Shown: positions 1 to 6,294 of the stretch, one piece after another
How positions within the stretch are numbered: position 1 is the stretch's first letter
Layout of the letters: every line of letters begins with the position of its first letter
Assembly: GCA_964551635.1 (NCBI GenBank)
Contig: CAZKDZ010000122.1
Span: 1 to 13,163 of the forward strand
Direction: 5' to 3'
DNA: 13,163 bases
Origin: JAAXHE01 sp964551635
GTDB taxonomy: Bacteria; Latescibacterota; UBA2968; GCA-2709665
Position numbers and translations under genes: made by a program
Notes under the pieces: generated by a model
What the model saw: only the letters and a program-made list of their open reading frames with translations
Told to the model about the DNA's origin: nothing
Databases searched by the model: none

Positions 1-28
1 CGACTGGTGGTTGCCTTGCAGTTCGCGC

Positions 29-451
29 CTATCTTGAGTCAAGGACCAGGCGGAAGCCGCGATTCTCACTGGATCGATAGGTCGAAAAGCCGCGGCGGTC
101 GAGGGTGAGGATATCGAAACATCTGATGTGTTCGGCCAGGAGCACGAGGGTGGCGTCCGCATAGTCCATCGGCGTGTCCACGTATTTCTCCATGAGCATC
201 GCGCACCTGCGAAGCGCGGCGGGTTGGGCGAAATCGAATATCCGGATCCGAGCGGTCGTGACGAATTCCGTCAGCAGGCGGGGACCGGACCGGCTTCCCG
301 CCACGAAATGCATCGCTTCGGTGATCACCGCGGCTGTCGTACAGAGTTGTCCGCTAAAGCCGTCAAGCGGATCCCCCGCTTCCCGATGCGCGGGATCCGC
401 GGCGTTCAGATATGCGACCAGCGGACCGGTGTCCAGCAACCAGGACGTCAC
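29..451 (-). CDS. VapC-type PIN-domain ribonuclease toxin
   Basis: Single PIN domain filling the whole 140-residue protein, the usual length for VapC toxins. The acidic residues expected to hold the catalytic Mg2+/Mn2+ are visible: D7 in the N-terminal LLDTGPL strand, E45 in the VITEAMH helix, D96/D99 in DYADA, and D118 in LTLDRR. VapC proteins act in the cytoplasm as endoribonucleases, commonly on tRNA or rRNA; the target here cannot be read from the sequence. It starts with GTG, and its start overlaps the stop of the upstream ribbon-helix-helix antitoxin gene by 4 bases (GTGA), so the two are translationally coupled, as is typical of toxin-antitoxin operons. The catalytic set looks intact, so the toxin is probably active. 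The stop is TAG, 28 bases from the window edge. Confidence 0.9.
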   Translation of the reverse strand: MTSWLLDTGPLVAYLNAADPAHREAGDPLDGFSGQLCTTAAVITEAMHFVAGSRSGPRLLTEFVTTARIRIFDFAQPAALRRCAMLMEKYVDTPMDYADATLVLLAEHIRCFDILTLDRRGFSTYRSSENRGFRLVLDSR

Positions 452-681
452 GTGCGCCAGTTCCGTTCACGCAGGCGATTTCGCCACGCATCGGCGCCGG
501 GGTCGGAGAGTTCGAGACGTCCCTTCAGATGTCCGACGCGCTGCGCCAGCGGACGTTCCGATATGGCTTCTTCAAGCAACCGTCGCACCAGTTCTGACAC
601 CGTCAGTCCCTGCGCCTGAGCGCGTTCTTCCAGCGCTTCACGCATGGTCCGGTCGGTCCGTACAGTGAGTGTCGTATTCAT
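448..681 (-). CDS. Ribbon-helix-helix (CopG/VapB-type) antitoxin
   Basis: A 77-residue protein whose first 40 residues fit a ribbon-helix-helix DNA-binding fold: a beta strand (TTLTVRT), helix A (REALEERAQAQG) and helix B (TVSELVRRLLEEA). The charged, proline-containing tail (residues 41-77) would be the toxin-wrapping region. It is encoded directly upstream of the PIN-domain toxin with a 4-base overlap, so it is the cognate antitoxin and, by family analogy, the autorepressor of the operon. The ATG at 679-681 has no Shine-Dalgarno sequence in front of it. Instead, A/T-rich promoter-like sequence runs right up to the start codon, which suggests a leaderless mRNA. The next in-frame Met (residue 13) would delete the DNA-binding strand, so this start is the sensible one. 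Confidence 0.87.
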   Translation of the reverse strand: MNTTLTVRTDRTMREALEERAQAQGLTVSELVRRLLEEAISERPLAQRVGHLKGRLELSDPGADAWRNRLRERNWRT

Positions 682-710
682 GTATTACAATATATTACAT
701 TGTATGACAA
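681..710 (-). promoter_or_regulatory. Likely vapBC operator: three tandem 10-bp repeats
   Basis: On the plus strand, 681-690 TGTATTACAA, 691-700 TATATTACAT and 701-710 TGTATGACAA form three head-to-tail copies of one 10-bp unit (consensus TRTATKACAW). The same block holds an inverted repeat, TACAAT (686-691) and ATTGTA (699-704). Repeats at exactly one helical turn, next to a ribbon-helix-helix gene start, fit cooperative binding by the antitoxin or the antitoxin-toxin complex. The repeats are seen directly; the operator role is inferred. Confidence 0.6.
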
Positions 711-717
711 CGTGCAA
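689..717 (-). promoter_or_regulatory. Putative vapBC promoter (leaderless)
   Basis: Reading the minus strand, TTGCAC (712-717) is separated by 17 bases from TATATT (689-694), a good sigma70-like pair. Seven bases then separate the -10 from the antitoxin ATG, which places the transcription start at or within a base or two of the start codon. The -10 box lies inside the tandem repeats, so a bound repressor would occlude polymerase. An overlapping alternative pair is TTGTCA (705-710) with TAATAC, which would also give no leader. Confidence 0.45.
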
Positions 718-851
718 CGAGAAATTACAGTTGTGCGACTCGTTCCTTCAACAACACGGTAGATCCGGTGAACAGGGACCATGCCTGAGGGAAGGGATCA
801 CGAAGCGGTATACTATCCGGCGCAGGGGCAGGTCTCAATCCTGCTGGTTCT

Positions 852-1859
852 TCATTCGTTCCACACCTGCTCGAACAGGCGCATCCAGTTGCCGCCGAGC
901 AGTTTCGTGAATTCCGCGGCGTTGTATCCCCGGTTGGCGAGCGCATCGGCAACGGTGGGGAATTCGGGTAGCGTGGCCATACCCCTGGGCTGGAAGCTCA
1001 CTTCGGTATACGGGATAGAACCGTCAGCGAACGTGGAAGGGAATCTGGTTCCCTGCTGCGATGCGATATAATGCCAGAATTCGAGGGGCTGATCGTGTGT
1101 GGAGTCGGTGCCGATGGCGACGTGGTCGATGCCGATCCGTTCCACCATATTTTCGATCGCGTCGACGAAATCCTCTACGGTAGAATCGTATCCCTTTGGC
1201 AGGAAGGGCGTGTACGACGTCGCGCCCACAACGCCTCCCTTTTCGGCAAGACGTCTCAGCGCTTCCTCTTCCTTGTTTCGCGGATGGTCGCAGAAGCTGC
1301 GGGCATTGGCATGGGTAATGGCGACCGGCTTCTCGGACAATTCGATGGCGTCCAGGGTCGTCCGGGGACCCACGTGCGACAGATCGATGAGGATGCCCAG
1401 CCGGTTCATCTCCCTCACTGCATCCACCCCGAAATTGCTGAGCCCCGCGTCGTTCCGCTCCCAGCAGCCACTGCCGAGAAGGTTGGTTTCGTGGTACGTC
1501 AGTTGAATCACCCGCACCCCCAGCGCGAGGAAGAGTCCAATACGATCCAGTTCGTTTTCGATTGGCGAGGCGTTCTGGAATCCGAGAATAATCCCGGTTT
1601 TTCCCTGCTGTTTGGCCGCGAGTATATCAGCCGTCGATTTTACCTGCATGATGTCGTCGCGCTCCCGGAACCGCCGCATCCACGCCGTGAGATGAGCCAT
1701 GGTCTGGATGAAGTTTTCCCAGGTCGATACAGTTGCGTTGATTGCCGTGATGTTGCCGGCGCGCAGTTGCCGGAATACGGCATCGCTGTTCCAGTTACAG
1801 ATGCTCAATCCGTCAATCACCAGCGCATCGTCGTAGATTTTCCTCGCGTTCATTGGCAT
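852..1859 (-). CDS. M19 (renal dipeptidase) family protein with degenerate metal site
   Basis: 335 residues, an amidohydrolase-type TIM barrel of the M19 membrane-dipeptidase family. Family landmarks are LSHVG (H162), THANAR followed by DHPRN (H183) and GTDSTH (D252). Yet the N-terminal HxD metal pair is replaced: the strand reads VIDGLSICNW, with L18 and I20 where zinc ligands should be, and the bridging Glu of the VEGG segment is L92 in IILGFQN. Three of five classical zinc ligands are therefore missing. I recall other M19-annotated proteins with a VIDGL start and ILGFQN, so this may be a stable subfamily with altered chemistry rather than a decayed gene. The frame can be extended to a TTG at 1880, but the ATG at 1857-1859 has AAGGGGG eight bases upstream and leaves 13 bases after the flavoenzyme stop. 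No signal peptide. Probably cotranscribed with the upstream oxidase. Confidence 0.85.
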   Translation of the reverse strand: MPMNARKIYDDALVIDGLSICNWNSDAVFRQLRAGNITAINATVSTWENFIQTMAHLTAWMRRFRERDDIMQVKSTADILAAKQQGKTGIILGFQNASPIENELDRIGLFLALGVRVIQLTYHETNLLGSGCWERNDAGLSNFGVDAVREMNRLGILIDLSHVGPRTTLDAIELSEKPVAITHANARSFCDHPRNKEEEALRRLAEKGGVVGATSYTPFLPKGYDSTVEDFVDAIENMVERIGIDHVAIGTDSTHDQPLEFWHYIASQQGTRFPSTFADGSIPYTEVSFQPRGMATLPEFPTVADALANRGYNAAEFTKLLGGNWMRLFEQVWNE

Positions 1860-1872
1860 TGGTACGGCCCCC

Positions 1873-3003
1873 TTAATCAAAGCGATTACCTATCCGGAAC
1901 GGATCGCCCAACGGATTTTCCCGTTCCTCCAGCGCGTCCGCGATAACGGGTCCGATGGCGCCGCCGAATTTAAATCCGTGGCCGCACCCGCAGCCGGCAA
2001 TCAGCACCCTTTCGTAACCCCGTGCCCAATCGATAACGAACTCCTCGTCCGTCATATCGGCCATGTTGGTGTACAGGCAGGCCCGACCGCCAACGAGCGG
2101 CGCCGCAGCCAGACCGGGTATGCGCCGGGCTACGAACTCACGGGCCCACGCCAGAAACTCCGAGGTTGGTTCCCGCGGGACGTCGACCGTGGTATCTTCC
2201 CACTTGCTGTCTTCCGCCACCTTCACGAACCCCTCGTGCAGATGGGGGAATCCGTACCAGAGATTGCCGGGTGAAAAGATCATCCAGACCGGAAATCGTT
2301 CGCGCTCGAACGGCGTCGGCTCATCCGGCGCAAAGAAGGCCATCTGCTGTCGCGTGATGCGTACCACTCTCTCCATGGCCGGCAGGAGCCTGGCCACCCA
2401 GGGTCCTGCCGCCACCACGACACGGTCGCAGTTCCGCCAACCTGCGTCCGTGCGGACCCGGGCGCCGGACGGCGTGTCTTCAACCGCCGTGACGAGGGTA
2501 TCTTCGCGGATGGTCACACCCGCTTCATCCGCCAGCTTCGCAAGGTCCTCCAGCGCCTGGCCGCTACGCAGATAACCGGCCCAGGGGTCGAAGAAGAGAC
2601 TGTCCTCGTCGCTTACGGTGAACTGCGGAAACCGTTCGCGGACCTGGCCTGCCGTTAGTTCGTAGACGTCCTTTCCCATCCTGTTCAGGGTTTCCCATCC
2701 CGTGTGGGTTTCGTGATCGGCTTCCAGGTCGCGCGACACGATCAGCGTGCCGTGCTGGAAGTATATGGATCGGCTCGTGCGGTTGTGCCACTCCCGCCAT
2801 TGGACCGCGGCCCGGGTTACGAGTTCCACGTAAACCGGGTTCGGGTAATTCGTACGCCGGATCACCTTGGACACATCCGTACTGGATGCCTCCGGATTGG
2901 GGATCTTCCCGCGCTCGAACAGCGTTACGCCATGGCCCCGGTTGCGTAGTTCCAGTGCCGCGGCCATGCCGAAGATTCCGGCGCCGACGATGCAGATATT
3001 CAT
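1873..3003 (-). CDS. FAD-dependent oxidoreductase, monomeric sarcosine oxidase-like (DAO family)
   Basis: 376 residues, close to the roughly 390 of monomeric sarcosine oxidase. The N-terminal dinucleotide-binding motif is IVGAGIFGMAAA, with E30 ending the second strand for the FAD ribose. The C-terminal part matches the sarcosine-oxidase signature: C309 in ACLYTN is where the family attaches FAD covalently, K261 (FVKVAED) corresponds to the oxygen-activating lysine, R49 sits in the SKVIRR segment, and GHGFKF (K345) closes the active site. It should oxidise the C-N bond of a secondary or primary amino acid, giving an imine or aldehyde plus H2O2; the substrate is unknown. ATG start with GGAG seven bases upstream. 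It lies 145 bases after the dehydrogenase gene and 13 bases before the M19 gene, so it probably belongs to one catabolic operon with them. Confidence 0.9.
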   Translation of the reverse strand: MNICIVGAGIFGMAAALELRNRGHGVTLFERGKIPNPEASSTDVSKVIRRTNYPNPVYVELVTRAAVQWREWHNRTSRSIYFQHGTLIVSRDLEADHETHTGWETLNRMGKDVYELTAGQVRERFPQFTVSDEDSLFFDPWAGYLRSGQALEDLAKLADEAGVTIREDTLVTAVEDTPSGARVRTDAGWRNCDRVVVAAGPWVARLLPAMERVVRITRQQMAFFAPDEPTPFERERFPVWMIFSPGNLWYGFPHLHEGFVKVAEDSKWEDTTVDVPREPTSEFLAWAREFVARRIPGLAAAPLVGGRACLYTNMADMTDEEFVIDWARGYERVLIAGCGCGHGFKFGGAIGPVIADALEERENPLGDPFRIGNRFD

Positions 3004-3092
3004 GGAAGCGCTCCATGGTGGGGGCTAGTGTTCTGTCCCGGAGATAAGTTGCCTGAATCGGCGGCCGAATGGTGAGGAATTTTTGGGACAAG

Positions 3093-3108
3093 ACACGAGA
3101 CTTCGTGT
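3093..3108. repeat. Small inverted repeat between dehydrogenase and flavoenzyme genes
   Basis: ACACGA (3093-3098) and TCGTGT (3103-3108) form a 6-bp stem with a 4-base loop in the 145-bp gap between the dehydrogenase stop and the flavoenzyme start. A run of seven A's follows at 3114-3120 on the plus strand. In the direction of transcription that run is a T tract lying before the stem, so this is not an intrinsic terminator. Function unknown; it could be an mRNA processing or stability element. Confidence 0.35.
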
Positions 3109-3148
3109 GCATGAAAAAAATAGCCTGCGATGCCGCACGCATGACTGA

Positions 3149-4027
3149 TCACACATCCATGCCCGAACGCCGCATCAGATCGGGTATCATGTCGGTAAAC
3201 TCATTCTGTCCGCGGTCGCCAATTTCCCGGAACCGGACCATGAGGTCTCTGACCAGCGGACTGAGCTCCAGCGGCACGCCGAGCTTCAGCCCAAGATCAA
3301 CCCCCAGATGCAGATCCTTCACCGCCAGATCGGTGGTCGCGCCCATTCGACCGCTTTTCAGGAAGAGCGAGAGCGTGTGTTCAAATATCCTGCTTTGTCC
3401 CATACTCGACTTGATCGCATCCAGCAACAGGTGCAGATCGATCCCGGCCCTGGCGCCCATCGCCACACCCTCGCACGCACCGATGAAATTAACGAACATC
3501 ATCAGGTTGTTGATCAGCTTGATCGCATTACCTGATCCGGCCGGCCCCACGTGAACGATTCTGGCGCCGATAGTCTCCAACACCGGCCTCGCCCGCTCCA
3601 GGTCCTCCGCGAGACCGCCCACGAACAGGGTAAGCGAGGCATCCTGCGCGCCATGGATGCCGCCACTGACCGGCGCGTCGAGCACGTGTAGACCCCGTTC
3701 CGCTCCCGCGGCGGCAATGCGGCGCATGACGGACGGAGCGCTGGTACTCGTGTCAACGTAGGTCGAACCCGGGGCCAGGCCGGAAAACAACCCGTTTTCA
3801 CCCAGTGCGACCTGCTCGACGGCACCGCTGTCGATCAGGGAAGTAAGCACTACTTCGGATCGAACCGCCACCACACTCGGGCTTTCAGCCCAGGACGCGC
3901 CGGCCGCCTCGAGGTCGCGGCCGGTCTGACGCCGGATATCGTGGATGGTCAGCGTGTGCCCGGCATCGAGGATATTGGCCGCCATCGGCTGCCCCATATT
4001 ACCCAGACCGATGAACCCGACCCTCAT
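3149..4027 (-). CDS. Beta-hydroxyacid dehydrogenase (3-hydroxyisobutyrate dehydrogenase family)
   Basis: 292 residues, typical family length. The Rossmann start reads VGFIGLGNMGQPMA. Substrate-binding DAPVSGG is at residues 118-123 and the second motif GPAGSGNAIKLINN carries the catalytic lysine K170 and N174, followed by the all-helical C-terminal domain. D30 at the end of the second strand suggests preference for NAD(H), though the following arginines leave NADP(H) possible. The family oxidises short beta-hydroxyacids or reduces semialdehydes; the exact substrate (3-hydroxyisobutyrate, tartronate semialdehyde or another) cannot be assigned. The frame extends to GTG at 4033, but the ATG at 4025-4027 has AGGGG five bases upstream and overlaps the cupin stop as ATGA, a normal coupled start. 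Part of the cupin/oxidase/M19 cluster. Confidence 0.9.
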   Translation of the reverse strand: MRVGFIGLGNMGQPMAANILDAGHTLTIHDIRRQTGRDLEAAGASWAESPSVVAVRSEVVLTSLIDSGAVEQVALGENGLFSGLAPGSTYVDTSTSAPSVMRRIAAAGAERGLHVLDAPVSGGIHGAQDASLTLFVGGLAEDLERARPVLETIGARIVHVGPAGSGNAIKLINNLMMFVNFIGACEGVAMGARAGIDLHLLLDAIKSSMGQSRIFEHTLSLFLKSGRMGATTDLAVKDLHLGVDLGLKLGVPLELSPLVRDLMVRFREIGDRGQNEFTDMIPDLMRRSGMDV

Positions 4028-4425
4028 GTGCACCCCTGGCGCTCTTCGTCATGGGTGTCGAACTCGGCAGGCATGGTGATCTCGATTACTTCCCAGTCAT
4101 CGGAATATTCGAGTACCTCGTGCCGGATACCGGGCGGCTGGTACCACGCGTCGCCCGCTTCGACCCGAATCTCGCCGATGTCCTCGAAGTCGAGTCGGGC
4201 CCACCCTTTGATCAGATAGACCATCTGAAAATCCAGGTCGTGTGAATGGTAGCCCAGCGGTCCGGTACATGATTCACGGGCACGGATGATGTGGGCGAGA
4301 ATCTTCCCGTCCGTGGCGTCCTTGATGCCCAGGTCCCGGTAGGTGAAGTAGGGACGTAACCCCTCCTCCCTCCAGCGGGCGTCTTTGGCGTGGGCGGCGA
4401 ACGACTTGACGATTTTCTCTGGCAT
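4024..4425 (-). CDS. Small cupin-domain protein
   Basis: 133 residues with one cupin beta barrel. Motif 1 is GYHSHDLDFQMVYLIKG, giving metal ligands H60 and H62; the usual glutamate of this motif is Q67. Motif 2 is GDAWYQPPGIRHEV, giving H102. A mononuclear metal site with three histidines is therefore likely, but whether this is an isomerase, a dioxygenase or a binding protein cannot be told. A good AGGAG lies seven bases before the ATG. It is the first gene of the cluster, and its stop overlaps the start of the dehydrogenase by 4 bases, so the two are certainly translated from one message. The position suggests it acts on an intermediate or ligand of the same pathway. Confidence 0.85.
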   Translation of the reverse strand: MPEKIVKSFAAHAKDARWREEGLRPYFTYRDLGIKDATDGKILAHIIRARESCTGPLGYHSHDLDFQMVYLIKGWARLDFEDIGEIRVEAGDAWYQPPGIRHEVLEYSDDWEVIEITMPAEFDTHDEERQGCT

Positions 4426-4540
4426 AGCTCAACTCCTGTCTAGCGAGGTTGCGGAAGGTTGACAGCGGGGCGAACTCGCAGGTAATTTCGGTACCGCTTC
4501 AGAAGAATTTCCTGTCAATTGTGTGCCAAACCCGTCGGAC

Positions 4541-4595
4541 GCGCAAGTGATTTCCGCAAGTTGCGCCGGCAGGGTCCTCACCGGAAGTGCGGCGC
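4541..4595. repeat. Two inverted repeats in the gap between ABC permease and cupin genes
   Basis: The 207-bp gap 4426-4632 holds GCGCAA (4541-4546) paired with TTGCGC (4561-4566), and GCGCCG (4563-4568) paired with CGGCGC (4590-4595); the two share bases and so are mutually exclusive. CGCAAGT also repeats directly at 4542-4548 and 4555-4561. No T tract follows in the direction of transcription, so I do not call a terminator. No gene is seen in the gap. Confidence 0.35.
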
Positions 4596-4632
4596 TCCAA
4601 GAGGTTATTCTGTTGGACAACCCGGGGTTCCG

Positions 4633-5418
4633 TCAGGCCGAGGCGCCGGAATAGTGACGGAGCCCCCACCGCCAGAACAGACGCGAGGCGATCAGCATAC
4701 CGGCCGCGATGAGAATCGAGGCGGTGAGCGACTCCGAATCGAGCCGGCCGGTGAGGGCCCTGGCCGGCACCGTGATCGCGAACGCGACCGGAACGATGAA
4801 CGTAAGGACGAAACGGAGCCAGTATGGATAGATGCCGATGGGCCAGCGTCCGGCCTGGACCATCGAGTCGAAGATATTGAGGATATTCTCGACCTTGATG
4901 TACCAGAATGAAATGGTGGACAGGATCAGGAAAAAGCTGTAGATCGTGCCCGCGCCGCAAAGGAGGACCATGCCGAACGTGAGGGTGTCGATGGCGCCGA
5001 CGTCCGTGCCCCTCTCGATGAGGGCGTAGGACAACACGATCCCGCCCAGCACGAAGTCGGTCGCCTTCCAAATTCGGAACTGGCTGATGCTGATCAGAAA
5101 CTGCGCATCCTCGGGCTTCGTGAGGGTGTAATCGAGCGTTCCCCGCCGGACATCCGTCATCAATTGCATCATACTGGGCCGGATAACGATGGAAATCGCC
5201 GCGCCGATAATTACGAATATGCCGATCAGCGCGAGCAGATCGTAGGATCTCCAGTCGCCGAGGGTATCCGTGTGGAGAAAGACCACGTAGACTCCGAGCA
5301 GCGCCTGTACAAGGCTCACCGCGGACTGGAAGATTTGGACGTAGAAGTTGACGCGATAGGCGAATTCGTTCAGAATGCCGATCTTGAGGAACGTCCATAT
5401 CACGATCAATTTGTGCAA
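4633..5418 (-). CDS. ABC-2 type exporter permease (COG3694-like)
   Basis: 261 residues, strongly hydrophobic, with about six predicted membrane spans (for example GIFVIIGAAISIVI, GIVLSYALI, LTFIVPVAFAI and the segment before the C-terminus). The ending WRWGLRHYSGASA matches the W.G.R.YS ending of these permeases. It is the second membrane subunit of the three-gene exporter that begins with the ATPase at 7305, and lies 28 bases after the first permease. The start codon is TTG (5416-5418), supported by AGGTGA six bases upstream; there is no usable ATG or GTG near the N-terminus. It should sit in the inner membrane and form a heterodimer with the other permease. The substrate is unknown; related systems export toxic or hydrophobic compounds. 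Confidence 0.87.
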   Translation of the reverse strand: MHKLIVIWTFLKIGILNEFAYRVNFYVQIFQSAVSLVQALLGVYVVFLHTDTLGDWRSYDLLALIGIFVIIGAAISIVIRPSMMQLMTDVRRGTLDYTLTKPEDAQFLISISQFRIWKATDFVLGGIVLSYALIERGTDVGAIDTLTFGMVLLCGAGTIYSFFLILSTISFWYIKVENILNIFDSMVQAGRWPIGIYPYWLRFVLTFIVPVAFAITVPARALTGRLDSESLTASILIAAGMLIASRLFWRWGLRHYSGASA

Positions 5419-5446
5419 AATCGATCACCTCGCGAAGATTCCGCGA

Positions 5447-6241
5447 TCAGGATCCCACCGCGGAATATTTCCTGACGCCCCGGCGCCAGACGAGTTTGAC
5501 AACAGCCAGTCCAACGACGACCCAGAGAAGCTGCATCAGGAATCCACGTTCGATCTGCGCCATATCGAGCCTGCCGAGGAGAAGCTCGACGGGAAAGGCG
5601 ACCGACCATTTGAACGGGAGCGCGTCCGCGATCGCCCGGGCCCATCCAGGCAGCAGATCCAGCGGCGCAATTCTGCCCGAAAGGAAAAGGCCTAAGAAGA
5701 AATACATCTGATTGACCGCGTCGGTCCGGGTTGTCCAGAACGCGACAAGCGAGAGCGCCCACTCAACGAAGAACCGGAGAAGATACGCAAGGATCAATGA
5801 GAACACGAAAAGGAGCACGTTGAAAACTTCAAAGTGAAACGTGGGTTTGAACAGAAGGCAGAGCACGGCCGCGGACGGGATCAGCACGCACAACGTCAGG
5901 GTCTTGTAACCGATGTTGTCGGCAATATCGCTATGGATGGGATGGATCGGCTTCAGGAGCATCGCCGACAGCTCGCCGTGCTGGACGCGATAGCCCATTT
6001 CGTGCATGATCCAGGTAAACGTCCACATGTTGACGACCATCAGGACGATGTAATACGCGGCAAACCCGCCTGCGTCGTAACCTCCCACGTCCCCGTCTCT
6101 GGCCAACGCCACGGTCGACCAGACGACGCAATAGATCATGGGCTCGAGAAGCCCTCCGATCATCCAGATCGCCATGGCGACGCGATATTGGAACTGAAGC
6201 GCGAGGGTGGTTTTCAGGTATGCCCAGTAAATCGCAAGCAT
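5447..6241 (-). CDS. ABC-2 type exporter permease (COG4587/DUF990-like)
   Basis: 264 residues with about six hydrophobic spans, starting with an amphipathic N-terminus (YWAYLKTTLALQFQYR) characteristic of this permease type. The segment GRIAPLDLLPGWARAIADALPF is a family landmark ahead of the last spans, and the C-terminus WRRGVRKYSAVGS matches the family ending. It is an integral membrane half of the exporter encoded with the ATPase upstream and the second permease downstream. The ATG is preceded by AGGAGA at good spacing. The two permeases are paralogues with different sequences, as expected for a heterodimeric pore. The transported compound is not indicated by any neighbour. Confidence 0.87.
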   Translation of the reverse strand: MLAIYWAYLKTTLALQFQYRVAMAIWMIGGLLEPMIYCVVWSTVALARDGDVGGYDAGGFAAYYIVLMVVNMWTFTWIMHEMGYRVQHGELSAMLLKPIHPIHSDIADNIGYKTLTLCVLIPSAAVLCLLFKPTFHFEVFNVLLFVFSLILAYLLRFFVEWALSLVAFWTTRTDAVNQMYFFLGLFLSGRIAPLDLLPGWARAIADALPFKWSVAFPVELLLGRLDMAQIERGFLMQLLWVVVGLAVVKLVWRRGVRKYSAVGS

Positions 6242-6294
6242 CCGAGTCTCCTGCGCCGGGTTATCCCGTTACCGATCGGATATGGGCAATCGCG

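Noticed and set aside
828..844. GCAGG/CCTGC hairpin just after the M19 gene as a terminator.
   Set aside because: Only 5 base pairs, and the sequence that follows in the direction of transcription is C-rich with no T tract.
1071..1946. A 291-codon open frame on the plus strand.
   Set aside because: Antisense to the M19 gene and the end of the flavoenzyme gene, both of which have clear family motifs. The translation shows no domain.
3093..3120. Hairpin followed by seven A's as a terminator between the dehydrogenase and flavoenzyme genes.
   Set aside because: For the minus-strand genes the T tract precedes the stem, and on the plus strand the tract is A rather than T, so it does not fit an intrinsic terminator in either direction.
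4513..4529. TTGACA and a TTGGCAC sequence on the minus strand upstream of the cupin gene, suggesting a sigma70 or sigma54 promoter.
   Set aside because: At 16-18 bases from TTGACA the sequence is GC-rich with no acceptable -10 box, and TTGGCAC lacks the correctly spaced TTGC of sigma54 promoters. The cupin promoter remains unidentified.
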